The position numbers were made by a program, and so were the translations under genes. The notes under the pieces are model-generated. The model had not been told where the DNA came from, did not search any database, and saw only the letters and a list, made by a program, of their open reading frames with translations. Shown here one piece after another: positions 1-7,879 of a stretch of 31,662 nucleotides of DNA (within the stretch, counting starts at the first letter, position 1; each line of letters starts with the position of its first letter). Origin of the DNA: Rhodoferax sp. (GTDB lineage Bacteria; Pseudomonadota; Gammaproteobacteria; Burkholderiales; Burkholderiaceae_C); assembly GCA_021731215.1 (NCBI GenBank), contig JAKFXU010000227.1:1-31662 (forward strand), read 5' to 3'.

Positions 1-233
1 ATGTGGCGGGCTACATCATCAGCGGGCAAGTTGTGGCCAACCTGCCCCCCCATTCGTTCGGCTACGTTTGGCTGCCCGCGCTGGGGGTGATTGCGGCCTG
101 CAGCGTGCTCACGGCACCGCTGGGTGCCCGCGCCGCGCACCGGCTTGCGGTCAAGCCACTCAAGCGCGCGTTCGCCAGCATTTTGTACCTGTTGGCGGCC
201 TACATGCTCTACAAGGGTCTGACCAGTGCGTGA
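1..233 (+). CDS. TauE/SafE-family permease, C-terminal fragment (5' end outside window)
   Basis: The reading frame is already open at the window edge (first full codon at position 3) and ends at TGA 231-233, so only about the last 77 residues are present. It shows two hydrophobic segments (around YVWLPALGVIAACSVLTAPL and ASILYLLAAYMLYKGL) separated by a short basic stretch containing LGARAAHRLAVKPLKR. Known family feature: TauE/SafE (DUF81) anion exporters end in this way, with the motif GARxAHRLxxKxLKRxFA before the last membrane helix. The GTG at position 3 is probably internal rather than a start. The stop codon overlaps the GTG start of the following cytochrome gene, which suggests translational coupling. 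Substrate cannot be told; sulfite or organosulfonate export is the family generality. Identification is fairly secure, substrate is not. Confidence 0.7.
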   Translation, partial: VAGYIISGQVVANLPPHSFGYVWLPALGVIAACSVLTAPLGARAAHRLAVKPLKRAFASILYLLAAYMLYKGLTSA

Positions 234-849
234 AGGCACGCGCTTGGCCCTGTTGCTGGTGCTCTGCGCCGGCTTGGGCGTGGCGCTTGCGGGCGAGCCG
301 ATGCGCCTGGCAGTGCTGATGCCGGCGCCCACTCTTGCGCCAGTTGCACCCAGCCCCCCGCGCCCAGCCGCGCCGGCTGATGAGGTGCACCCGGCCCGCC
401 GCGCGCTGGAACTCAACCCGATTTATGACGCGTCAAACCCCGCATATTTTCGGCTGCAGCGCATGGATGAGGCAACCCGCGACATGAAGCGCGATGCGCT
501 TGGTTTTCCGGACTGGATGGCGGCGCTGCGCTCGGGCGCCATTGCGCCCCGCGCCGACCTTTTGGGAACAGGAAAAATGAACGTGCTCGACCTCGACGTG
601 GTCATGAAAAACACCAAGGAAATGCCGTACGTTCTGTTTCCGCACCAGTCTCATACGCTGTGGCTCGATTGCAGCAACTGTCACCCGGCGCCATTTCTGC
701 CCAAGAACGGCGTCAATCCGGTTTCGATGAGCGCAATTTTTCGGGGCAGCTATTGCGGCATGTGCCACGACCGGGTCGCCTTCATCACCTTTTATGCCTG
801 TAATCGCTGCCACAGCGTGGCCCAGGACGCCGCGCTGCCCAAGCGCTAG
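226..849 (+). CDS. Secreted triheme c-type (c7-like) cytochrome
   Basis: A 207-residue protein with an N-terminal signal peptide (hydrophobic LALLLVLCAGLGVALA, cleavage near residue 22), a proline/alanine-rich linker to about residue 55, and a C-terminal haem domain. Three CxxCH haem-binding motifs are visible: CSNCH at 149-153, CGMCH at 177-181 and CNRCH at 192-196. An additional FPHQSH at 138-143 can supply distal histidine ligands, as in c7/PpcA-like cytochromes. It therefore should carry three covalently bound haems in the periplasm and act as a small electron shuttle. The GTG start at 226 overlaps the stop of the upstream permease gene; no other start keeps the whole signal peptide. It is convergent with the multicopper oxidase gene, 22 bp away. 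The redox partner is unknown; an iron- or metal-linked electron chain is an inference from family context in iron-cycling betaproteobacteria. Confidence 0.85.
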   Translation: MREGTRLALLLVLCAGLGVALAGEPMRLAVLMPAPTLAPVAPSPPRPAAPADEVHPARRALELNPIYDASNPAYFRLQRMDEATRDMKRDALGFPDWMAALRSGAIAPRADLLGTGKMNVLDLDVVMKNTKEMPYVLFPHQSHTLWLDCSNCHPAPFLPKNGVNPVSMSAIFRGSYCGMCHDRVAFITFYACNRCHSVAQDAALPKR

Positions 850-871
850 GCCCATCTTGGCTGGTGTTGCT

Positions 872-2296
872 TCATTCGACTGCAATCGTCCCCATCATGC
901 CGCCCGCCGCATGATCTAGCACGTGGCAGTGGAACATCCATTCACCCGGATTGTCCGCAACAAAAGCAATGTCGACACTCTCGCGCGGACCCATCAGCAC
1001 CGTGTCGCGCCACTCCTGAAAACGCGTTGGCTGACCATTGACCGCGACCACGCGGAAAAAGTGGCCGTGCAGATGCATGGGGTGCCAAAAGTCAGTCTCA
1101 TTGATCATGTGCAAGGTGATGTGCTGGCCCTGCTTGAAGTAAAACAGGGGCTCGTGCATCAAGGCATGTTCGTGCTGCGCGGTGTAGTTCATGGTCCACG
1201 CCAGTCCGTGTTTTTCCATCATCTCGTGGGTTTTGGTCGGCTGCCCGTCGACCGTGCCGATGACCGGCGCCCCGCGCATGCCGCCCTGGAACACGATGTA
1301 ATGATCTTGCGCCCGTTTCAGATCGGGCTCGGCGATCTTGTTCGGCGCCAGACGGATCGGAGCGGCCATCGGCTGGTCGCGCAAGGACTTGCTGCCGTCG
1401 TACACCAGCCGTGCGATCTCGCCGGCACCCCGGTGGCCGACATCCGTCATCGAATAAACAGCGCCGCCTGCCTGCAGGCAATCGATCACCAGATCGATAC
1501 GCATGCCGGGTCCGAGATTGACTTGCTTGACCGCGTGGGGCTGGACCGCCTGGCCGTCGAAGGCGATCGCGCTCATGGCATGCCCGGCCAGCGTCAATCT
1601 GAAAATCCGGGCCGATGCCGCATTGATGAGACGCAGGCGGATGCGCTCGCCTCTGCGCACGTTGAGCGTCTGAGCGGCGCCTGCGGCCGTGCCATTGATG
1701 AGCACCTGATTGCCGATCCGGCCCTCGTTAGCCAGATCCAGAATGCGCCCATAGTCCTCCACCTGCTGGCCATCGGCGCCGAGCTTGATGTCGGACAAGA
1801 CCCACACCAGATCGCGGTCGACCTCGATCGGCTTGCTCTCTTCGACGATGTAGGCACCATACAGGCCGCGCGGAACCTGCTCAAAACTCGACTGGTGCGG
1901 GTGATACCAAAACGTGCCGGAATCGCGCAAGGGGTACTCATAAAGCATCTGCCCACCGGGCTTGATCGGGTCCTGCGTGACCATCGGAACGCCGTCCATG
2001 GCGTTGGGAACGCGCAAGCCGTGCCAATGCACGGCAGTGTCGACGCTGAGCCCATTGCTGACCAGAATGCGGACCTGCTCACCCTTGCGGTAACGCAGCA
2101 CCGGTCCCGGAACACTGCCGTTGAAACCCCAGCAGCGAACCTTCGGCGAGCCGGCCTTGAGCTCCTGCTCGACGAAGCCGGCACTCAGATCAAAGCGCGG
2201 GCGCGGCGGCGCGGCCCAAGTCACGCCCGCCGGAAAGCTGGCAAGGCCGGCTGCGGCCGATGCGGACTTGAGTAAACTGCGGCGGGAAATCATCAT
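872..2296 (-). CDS. Tat-exported multicopper oxidase (CueO/laccase-like)
   Basis: A 474-residue three-cupredoxin oxidase. The N-terminus has a twin-arginine signal (ISRRSLLKSASAAAG, residues 3-17) ending near Ala29. All four copper-binding segments are present: HWHG at 90-93, WYHPHQ at 130-135, HPMHLHG at 405-411 and HCHVLDH at 456-462. Cys457, His462 and Met467 form the type 1 copper site, and the histidines of the other segments form the trinuclear cluster that reduces oxygen to water. The start at 2296 was chosen because it follows GGAG with an 8-nt gap and opens the Tat signal; ATG 2293 is equally possible. A longer reading frame to 2350 would run through an intergenic repeat and has no merit. 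The substrate is not visible: Cu(I), Fe(II), Mn(II) or phenols are all possible. A long Met-rich insert like that of CueO is absent. It lies last in the run with the haem-GGDEF and PilJ-type genes. Confidence 0.88.
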   Translation of the reverse strand: MMISRRSLLKSASAAAGLASFPAGVTWAAPPRPRFDLSAGFVEQELKAGSPKVRCWGFNGSVPGPVLRYRKGEQVRILVSNGLSVDTAVHWHGLRVPNAMDGVPMVTQDPIKPGGQMLYEYPLRDSGTFWYHPHQSSFEQVPRGLYGAYIVEESKPIEVDRDLVWVLSDIKLGADGQQVEDYGRILDLANEGRIGNQVLINGTAAGAAQTLNVRRGERIRLRLINAASARIFRLTLAGHAMSAIAFDGQAVQPHAVKQVNLGPGMRIDLVIDCLQAGGAVYSMTDVGHRGAGEIARLVYDGSKSLRDQPMAAPIRLAPNKIAEPDLKRAQDHYIVFQGGMRGAPVIGTVDGQPTKTHEMMEKHGLAWTMNYTAQHEHALMHEPLFYFKQGQHITLHMINETDFWHPMHLHGHFFRVVAVNGQPTRFQEWRDTVLMGPRESVDIAFVADNPGEWMFHCHVLDHAAGGMMGTIAVE

Positions 2297-2312
2297 CTGC
2301 TTGTCTCCAATT

Positions 2313-2357
2313 TTCGACCTGATTTGAGTACGGGTTAGTCTTCTCTGCAACTGCGTT
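2313..2357. repeat. Dispersed intergenic repeat, family R1, divergent copy C
   Basis: This segment aligns with the near-identical copies at 12816-12864 and 13619-13667. The shared core is TTGAGTAC, then AGTCTTCTCTG, then AACTGCGTT. It is more diverged than the other two (roughly 35 of 45 positions shared). Like them, it lies immediately 5' of a minus-strand gene, here 17 bp upstream of the multicopper oxidase start. Confidence 0.65.
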
Positions 2358-2368
2358 TTGCAACCGCC

Positions 2369-3148
2369 TCAGCGGCGGCTGGGCTGTTCGTAAAGGCGGG
2401 TAACCCGCTCGGTGGCCTCCAGGATCGCATCAGCCGACTCGGCCACGATCAGCCGGTAAGCGCCTGCGCCTTCGACCGACAGCGCGGCTTGCAGCCACTC
2501 CCATTGTTGAGCCACCTCTTCGAGCTCGTGTCGAATCTCGTCGTTGTTGTCCCGGCGTGCCCGAAGTTTGGCCAAGCCAGCGGAAAATTCGTTGACCGAA
2601 GACGCAAGTTGCTCCCTGACTGCGGAAGACTCGACGCCCCAACTGCGCAGCAGGTAGTTGGCGGCAATCCGCTGTGACAACATGCGCTGGCGGCCGGCCA
2701 GATTGACCCACTGGCTGGCGGCTGACTTGCTCTCGTCTTCAAGCACCTGCGTCAAGGACTCGGCCGCCGCCAGTGTGGCTTGCGCCTGGCGCGCGAGCGC
2801 TTCTGCCGCGTCGCGCGACACTGGAGCTGAGGCCGCCTGCTTCATACCTGGCCACTCGCCGGCCAGACGCTGGTAGGCCCGCGTTGCTTGGGCCGAGCTC
2901 GCCACCACCGACTTGAGTGCCGCCAGGTTGTCCTCGAACCGCGTGCTTGCCAAAGTCAATTGACTCCAGGCGGACGCGGGCATGACATTGAGCCCGATCT
3001 GGCAGTACAACTTGACCATGCGCTGCGTCAACATGCGCTGCTCGCCGGCCAGATTGACGGCGGATGGCGCAGGTTCGGTTTGCGCCGGCGCAACTGCTGC
3101 GAACGAGGCCATGAGCGCGGCCAGTGTGAAAGCAAGAAGTCTGCGCAT
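2369..3148 (-). CDS. Periplasmic protein with two PilJ/NarX-type sensory motifs
   Basis: A 259-residue protein with a signal peptide (MRRLLAFTLAALMASFAAVA, cleaved near PAQ at 21-23) and an otherwise helical, soluble sequence. It contains two copies of the PilJ N-terminal motif: NLAGEQRMLTQR at 32-43 and NLAGRQRMLSQR at 149-160. Known family feature: this NxAGxxRMxSQR element is the type IV pili methyl-accepting chemotaxis transducer N-terminal domain and resembles the nitrate-binding P-box of NarX/NarQ. Here there is no second membrane helix, HAMP, kinase or methyl-accepting domain, so it cannot signal by itself across the membrane. It may bind a small ligand and present it to a membrane partner, for which the haem-GGDEF protein encoded upstream is a candidate (inference). 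It starts 16 bp after the preceding gene, with AAGG upstream of the ATG. Confidence 0.8.
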   Translation of the reverse strand: MRRLLAFTLAALMASFAAVAPAQTEPAPSAVNLAGEQRMLTQRMVKLYCQIGLNVMPASAWSQLTLASTRFEDNLAALKSVVASSAQATRAYQRLAGEWPGMKQAASAPVSRDAAEALARQAQATLAAAESLTQVLEDESKSAASQWVNLAGRQRMLSQRIAANYLLRSWGVESSAVREQLASSVNEFSAGLAKLRARRDNNDEIRHELEEVAQQWEWLQAALSVEGAGAYRLIVAESADAILEATERVTRLYEQPSRR

Positions 3149-3164
3149 GATTGCCTTTTGCCTC

Positions 3165-4046
3165 TTAAAAAACGGGGATACCCATCAGTTGCAGCGCCCG
3201 ATTGAGCTGGCGGCTTGCATTTTCCATCAACGCCACCGCCTCCTTGTTTCGCTGGGAACTAGCCTCGGTTGCGGCCAAATCCTTGAGCTTGTGGCCCTCC
3301 GTGACGAAGCCGTCCACCAGCTTGCGTTTCTGACCTTCGGCCCGCCCTTCTGCGATCATCATGTCGACCATGGTCAGGGTGCTGCCAAAGCGCTTCTGCT
3401 CATAGGCATATTCATCGGCCGGCGTCTCGAACTTGAGCGACATCACCACTTCGTGGCCGGCACGCAGTTTGGTGATTTCCTCCACCGTCAGCTTGTAAGC
3501 TGCAGCCAGCTTCTTATTGGCATCGCCCAGACGACCGCTATCAGCCAGTTGTTTCGATTCGGACGACAGCGCATCGATCTGCGTCAGGAGTTGGCGCGCC
3601 TGGGCCGCGCTGTTGCCGTCGCGCGTCAAATCGACGACCGAGGCGCGATAGGTTGCCACCTGTTCCGCCATATCGGCGAGGCTCTTGCGCTGGGCACTCT
3701 CGGACAGTCCGCTACCATCCGCAGATAGCTTTCTGGAGGCAGAGGACGCCGACTTGAGCGCATCGTCGAGCAGCTTAGTGGCGTCATCGAATCGATCATC
3801 GGCAAACGCCTGCTTGGCGGCTTTGAACGATTGCTGACCCTTTTCAAGCAACAAGGCGGAGTCGGCATCGAGGCCAGCGACGGCCTTCTTGGCCGCCGGC
3901 GAATTGACCAGCATGTCGATCAGCCGAATCTTCTGTTCGATCAGTTTGCGCTTTTGCTCGGCCTGATCAGGCCCGGCAGTCTGGGCCAGAGCGGGGCTGA
4001 CCAAGCCCATCAGCAGCAGCAAAACCGTTGTAAACGCAAGTTTCAT
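3165..4046 (-). CDS. Uncharacterised periplasmic helical protein
   Basis: A 293-residue protein that I do not recognise as a named family. It has a signal peptide (MKLAFTTVLLLLMGLVSPAL, ending ALAQ near 19-22). The rest is almost entirely charged and alanine-rich helix. One region reads like a tetratricopeptide-type helix pair (GQQSFKAAKQAFADDRFDDA at 70-89, then LLDDALKSA), and it ends in ENASRQLNRALQLMGIPVF. There are no cysteines, no haem motifs and no second membrane segment. ATG 4046 was preferred over GTG 4067 because it opens the signal peptide and has GAAGAG upstream. It sits 40 bp after the haem-GGDEF gene and 16 bp before the PilJ-type gene, all in the same direction, so co-transcription is likely. 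It might be an adaptor or scaffold for the periplasmic sensory part, but that is a guess. Confidence 0.7.
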   Translation of the reverse strand: MKLAFTTVLLLLMGLVSPALAQTAGPDQAEQKRKLIEQKIRLIDMLVNSPAAKKAVAGLDADSALLLEKGQQSFKAAKQAFADDRFDDATKLLDDALKSASSASRKLSADGSGLSESAQRKSLADMAEQVATYRASVVDLTRDGNSAAQARQLLTQIDALSSESKQLADSGRLGDANKKLAAAYKLTVEEITKLRAGHEVVMSLKFETPADEYAYEQKRFGSTLTMVDMMIAEGRAEGQKRKLVDGFVTEGHKLKDLAATEASSQRNKEAVALMENASRQLNRALQLMGIPVF

Positions 4047-4086
4047 GTCGATGCTCTTCAAACTCACTCGACAAGATCATAGCGGT

Positions 4087-5952
4087 TCAATAGTCCTTCT
4101 TGTTGTCTTCCCAGAGCGCCTTGGTGAAACGAACCACGCGGTTGCGCCCGGTTTCCTTGGCGTGGTAGAGCGCGACATCGGCGAACTTGAGCGCCTGCCA
4201 GAACGTGTCGCTATCGTCGGGGAAGCTTGAAATGCCGATCGAGATCGTCTTCTGCAGAATCCCGCCCGAGGTCTGGACCTTGAGGTCGGCCACGGCGGTG
4301 CGAATCTTCTCGGCCACCGCGTCGGCGTCAGCCGCATTGGTTTCCTGCAGCAGGATCAGGAATTCCTCGCCGCCGTAGCGAATGACGATATCGGAGGCCC
4401 GCACCGACTGCTTGAGCAGTTTGGCCAGCGCTTTGAGCACCGCGTCGCCGGCATCGTGGCCATAGGTGTCATTGACCATCTTGAAATAGTCGAGGTCGAG
4501 CATCATGAAGGCCATCGAGCACTTGCGGCGCTGCGCCTGGCCGATCAATGTATCGACCGATTCCTCCAGAAAGCGGCGGTTGTGCAGGCCGGTCATGGGG
4601 TCGCGCATGGTCGACTCGCGCAGCGTTTCCATCAGGCGCTTGGCTTCGAGCACCGGCGCCGCCTCGCGCAGGTAAACGCCGATGTGCGGCACCCGCGCCG
4701 CCACGCGCTCCTGTTGCTCGGGCGGCACCACCACCTGCAGCACGTTGCCGACCGCGCCCGACTGCATGACGGGGAAGCAGATATGGCGGTAGCCTTGCGT
4801 GTCGGCCGGCGGCGCGAAGGCAAAGCAGATGCCGGGCGTGGCAACGCCGTCCACGATGTGGCCGGTGCGCCGGGCCCGGCAGGTTTCGTTGCGCACCAGA
4901 ATCTGCGGATCGCACCAGCGGCAGGCGACCCGCGGCTCGCCGTCGACCATCATCGGCAACATCTGGTTGCGCGTGGGCAGCACTTCGTAGATCGAATAGT
5001 GGCGGATGTCGAAGGTGTTTTCGATCGACTTCGACAGCCGCGCGTAGATCTCCGCCTTGGTCTCGTCCTCCTCGATCGCCTGCTTGAAGTGGGCGGCCCC
5101 GGTGAGGGTCTCGACCATCTCGATGGTGCTGTCCAGCAGATTGCCCCCACTGTTGCGATTGTGGTTGGTCAGTTGCGCAACCAGGTCGCCGATGCGGGTC
5201 AGGCCGTCGTTGAGGTAGTTCAGCAGGCGATTCAGGTCGGCGCCGATCTTGCCGATCTCGTCGCTGGTTCTGACTTCAACGCGCGATGAAAAGTCGCCGT
5301 CAATGGCCAGGCGCACGGCGCGCTCGACCTCGCGGGCGGTGGACACGATCGGGCGCGTCAGGCGCCGCATCACCAGCAGCGTCACCAGCGAAAACAATCC
5401 GACGGCACCAATGATCATCGACAGCGTGATCAGCGCGTTGCGCTTGAGGTGCTGGATCGACATGGTGATCGTCACGGCGCCCAGCACCGCGCCGTCGACG
5501 ACTTGGTGGCACTGCAGGCAGTTCGGACTGCCGCGCGTGGTGGCGACGAAGGGAATGGTGCCGCGGAAAGTAGTGTCGGCATCGTCTTCGAGCAGTTCGA
5601 AAGCGGGCTTGCCATCGGCCAGCACCTGGCGCTCCAGCGCGTCGGCCGCCTGCTCGTGCGCCAATCCCTTGCCGAACTGGTGTTCAAGCTGCGGGCCGCG
5701 CACCACACGCACCGATTTGAGCCCCGGCACCTCGATCAGCCGCTGCAGCAAACCCTCCCGCTTGTCAATGACGCCGTTGATCATGGCCTCGGTCAGACTG
5801 ACGCGGACAATCTCAGCGGCCGAGCTGATGTGCTCGGTGGCGGTCTTGATCGAATACGCGCGGAAGGAATACAGGCCGATGGCCATCACAGCGGCCACCA
5901 GGCAGATCACGAGGACACTGAAAAATGCGCTGAGTTTGGTCTGAAGAGTCAT
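4087..5952 (-). CDS. Membrane diguanylate cyclase with periplasmic haem c motif and Cys-rich GAF-like region
   Basis: A 621-residue sensor that should make cyclic di-GMP from two GTP. Order of parts: TM1 at about 10-30; a periplasmic DUF3365/Tll0287-like domain to about 170 carrying one CxxCH haem motif, CLQCH at 145-149; TM2 at about 173-195; a HAMP segment at about 196-255; a GAF-like region at about 295-430 with CRWC at 344-347 plus Cys358, Cys376 and Cys392; and a GGDEF domain with the active signature GGEEF at 527-531 and an inhibitory-site RASD at 518-521. The haem motif faces the periplasm, where c-type haem is attached. ATG 5952 was chosen because it directly precedes TM1 and has AGGGTGG upstream; longer forms reach through non-coding-looking sequence. 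It heads the run leading to the PilJ-type and multicopper oxidase genes. Redox or ligand (NO, CO, O2) control of cyclase activity is an inference. Confidence 0.88.
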   Translation of the reverse strand: MTLQTKLSAFFSVLVICLVAAVMAIGLYSFRAYSIKTATEHISSAAEIVRVSLTEAMINGVIDKREGLLQRLIEVPGLKSVRVVRGPQLEHQFGKGLAHEQAADALERQVLADGKPAFELLEDDADTTFRGTIPFVATTRGSPNCLQCHQVVDGAVLGAVTITMSIQHLKRNALITLSMIIGAVGLFSLVTLLVMRRLTRPIVSTAREVERAVRLAIDGDFSSRVEVRTSDEIGKIGADLNRLLNYLNDGLTRIGDLVAQLTNHNRNSGGNLLDSTIEMVETLTGAAHFKQAIEEDETKAEIYARLSKSIENTFDIRHYSIYEVLPTRNQMLPMMVDGEPRVACRWCDPQILVRNETCRARRTGHIVDGVATPGICFAFAPPADTQGYRHICFPVMQSGAVGNVLQVVVPPEQQERVAARVPHIGVYLREAAPVLEAKRLMETLRESTMRDPMTGLHNRRFLEESVDTLIGQAQRRKCSMAFMMLDLDYFKMVNDTYGHDAGDAVLKALAKLLKQSVRASDIVIRYGGEEFLILLQETNAADADAVAEKIRTAVADLKVQTSGGILQKTISIGISSFPDDSDTFWQALKFADVALYHAKETGRNRVVRFTKALWEDNKKDY

Positions 5953-6128
5953 TGCGATGGCCACCCTAACGTTGAGCGCGTGAATTGTAACGAATCGCTC
6001 CACGGCGGCGAGGGCATGGAATCGACCGACGACCAAACTGGCCATTGTGGCGAGAGATCCTCTTTTGATGATGACGTGTTTGGTGTTATTCTGAATCTTC
6101 CTCAACCGGGAATGAGAAGGGTGACGAC

Positions 6129-7058
6129 GTGAATAAACTTGTTTACAAGCGCTGGCTGCTGGCATCGTTGGTGCTGCTGGTGCCATCGATCGCAAGCGCC
6201 GTCGGCCTGGGAAAGCTCACTGTGCTGTCCTTGCTGGGTCAGCCGCTCAATGCGGAAATCGACCTGGTTTCGGTGCAGCAAGAAGAACTCTCGACGCTGT
6301 CGGCGCAGTTGGCATCAATGGAGGCCTACCGGCGCTCCGACCTGCAGTACAACGCCGTGGTCGCGGGGTTGCGCTTGCGGCTTGAAAAGCGGCCCGACGG
6401 CCAGACCTATATCAAACTTAGCTCCGAGCGCACGGTCAACGACCCGTTTGTCGATCTGTTGATCGAATTGAAATGGGCGTCCGGACGCCTGGTGCGCGAA
6501 TACAGCGCACTCATCGATCCAAGCGACTATGCGCCGGCCCAGGCGCTCGTGTCCGCGGCGGCAACGGTGGCGCAAACGCATGCGGTGGCGTCGGCGCAGC
6601 CACCCGTGGCAGTGGCCGCTACCGTTTCCGTGGTTCTGCCGCCACCGGCAACACCGACTGCCAGCGTCGAATATGGACCGATCAAACGGGGCGAGACACT
6701 GTCCAAGATTGCCTTCAAACTTAAACCGCAAAGCGTCTCGCTGCAGCAGATGATGGTCGGCATTCTTCGCAACAATCCCGATGCATTCATCAATAGCAAC
6801 ATGAACCGACTCAAAGCGGACCAGATTCTCAACATTCCGGAGCTGGCGCAACTGATCGCCATATTGCAATCCGATGCGCTCAAGGAAGTCCGGTTGCATC
6901 TATCGAATCGGAGCCAGTCTGGCCGGTCCGAGATTGATACCGCTGGCTCAGCCAGTTCGCGTCAGAAAGCGAGCATCAAAGACAAGCCGGTTGTCGGAAA
7001 ACCGGTCTTGCGTCTGTCAAGCGGTGACGCCATCTGGCCGCGCCAGGGCGCGCAGTGA
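6129..7058 (+). CDS. FimV-like protein, short form with LysM-like segment
   Basis: A 309-residue protein with a signal peptide (RWLLASLVLLVPSIASA, cleaved near residue 24) followed directly by the FimV N-terminal domain: GLGKLTVLSLLGQPLNAEI at 26-44 and a beta-rich stretch to about residue 130. A proline/alanine linker leads to a LysM-like peptidoglycan-binding segment (YGPIKRGETLSKIAFKLKP, 182-200, to about 237). Full FimV proteins are typically 700-1000 residues with a membrane helix and C-terminal TPR motifs; both are missing here, so this is a natural short form or a truncated paralogue. FimV scaffolds type IV pilus assembly and polar cAMP or c-di-GMP signalling. The GTG start has AGAAGG upstream. 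It is transcribed away from the haem-GGDEF gene across a 176-bp shared upstream region and converges on a second GGDEF gene. Confidence 0.85.
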   Translation: MNKLVYKRWLLASLVLLVPSIASAVGLGKLTVLSLLGQPLNAEIDLVSVQQEELSTLSAQLASMEAYRRSDLQYNAVVAGLRLRLEKRPDGQTYIKLSSERTVNDPFVDLLIELKWASGRLVREYSALIDPSDYAPAQALVSAAATVAQTHAVASAQPPVAVAATVSVVLPPPATPTASVEYGPIKRGETLSKIAFKLKPQSVSLQQMMVGILRNNPDAFINSNMNRLKADQILNIPELAQLIAILQSDALKEVRLHLSNRSQSGRSEIDTAGSASSRQKASIKDKPVVGKPVLRLSSGDAIWPRQGAQ

Positions 7059-7069
7059 GGCAGCGGCGG

Positions 7070-7879
7070 TCAAGGTGTCAACGAAGCATCGCTCGAATTG
7101 AGCTTCTTGCTGCTGGAGCGGGTCGCCTTTGATGTCTTGCGCCCGCCCATCGATTGATCGGCAACGCGCAGCAAATCATCCAAATCGACCCCGTCATCCG
7201 GGTACAAGGCCAGCCCCATGTTGGCACTCGCGTTGACTTGGACACCGGAGTCCAGGGTGATCATGTCGGACAGTGCATCAAATAACTTCTCACGGATATG
7301 GGCAAGCTCCGGTTGGCTCTCAACCGTTTCAACAATCAATACGAACTGGTCCCCGCTCAGCCGGACTACCGTATCGGACGCTCTTAGCGCACCGACCAGA
7401 CGTTTGGCGATGGCGATTAGCACGGCGTCTCCGGCAGCATGACCGTATTGATCGTTAATGGCCTTGAAATGGTGCAAATCAATCGTCAGGAGCGCAAAGG
7501 ACTTGCGACTGCGTTTGGCACGCTCCACCGCAAGTTGAAATCGGTCGGCCACCAGTCTTCGGTTGGCCAAACCCGTCAGGCCATCATAGTGAGCCTGCAC
7601 CTGCAGCGAATGTTCTCTGGCGCGAAGGTCGGCATTCTCTTTTTTCAACGCCTCTCGCTGGACGCGCGCGCGCTGCAGTTGGAAAGTCAACACCAGGGGA
7701 ATACCGAGCAGCACCAGTGCACAGACTGCCAGCCCCGCCGCCACGGTTGGCTCGGCCAGCACGCCCATGTTCCAGGTGAACGCGGCCAAGTCCAGCAGCA
7801 ACACCAGTACAACGCCCAACGGCAACCAGTTGCGCAGAGCTTGGTTCACGTTGGGGGAGGTGTCCTCTGGCACCGACAT
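7070..7879 (-). CDS. Membrane GGDEF-domain protein with degenerate SGDQF active site
   Basis: About 269 residues. Two hydrophobic helices near the N-terminus (WLPLGVVLVLLLDLAAFTWN, then VAAGLAVCALVLLGIPLVLT) are followed by a coiled-coil linker and a GGDEF domain (DGLTGLANRRLVADRF onward). The catalytic signature reads SGDQF instead of GGDEF/GGEEF, so the glycine and the metal-coordinating glutamate are changed. The inhibitory-site RxxD (RASD) five residues before it is kept. A likely reading is a c-di-GMP receptor or a dead cyclase that regulates others, rather than an active enzyme. Start: ATG 7879 has GGAG 6 nt upstream; ATG 7882 and TTG 7891 are alternatives. The C-terminus is short and basic/serine-rich after the domain. 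It converges with the FimV-like gene with an 11-bp gap, so the two are neighbours but not co-transcribed. Confidence 0.85.
   Translation of the reverse strand: MSVPEDTSPNVNQALRNWLPLGVVLVLLLDLAAFTWNMGVLAEPTVAAGLAVCALVLLGIPLVLTFQLQRARVQREALKKENADLRAREHSLQVQAHYDGLTGLANRRLVADRFQLAVERAKRSRKSFALLTIDLHHFKAINDQYGHAAGDAVLIAIAKRLVGALRASDTVVRLSGDQFVLIVETVESQPELAHIREKLFDALSDMITLDSGVQVNASANMGLALYPDDGVDLDDLLRVADQSMGGRKTSKATRSSSKKLNSSDASLTP

Noticed and set aside
923..2275. Long plus-strand open frame opposite the multicopper oxidase
   Set aside because: Antisense shadow; the minus strand has all four copper motifs and a Tat signal, while this frame has no recognisable motif.
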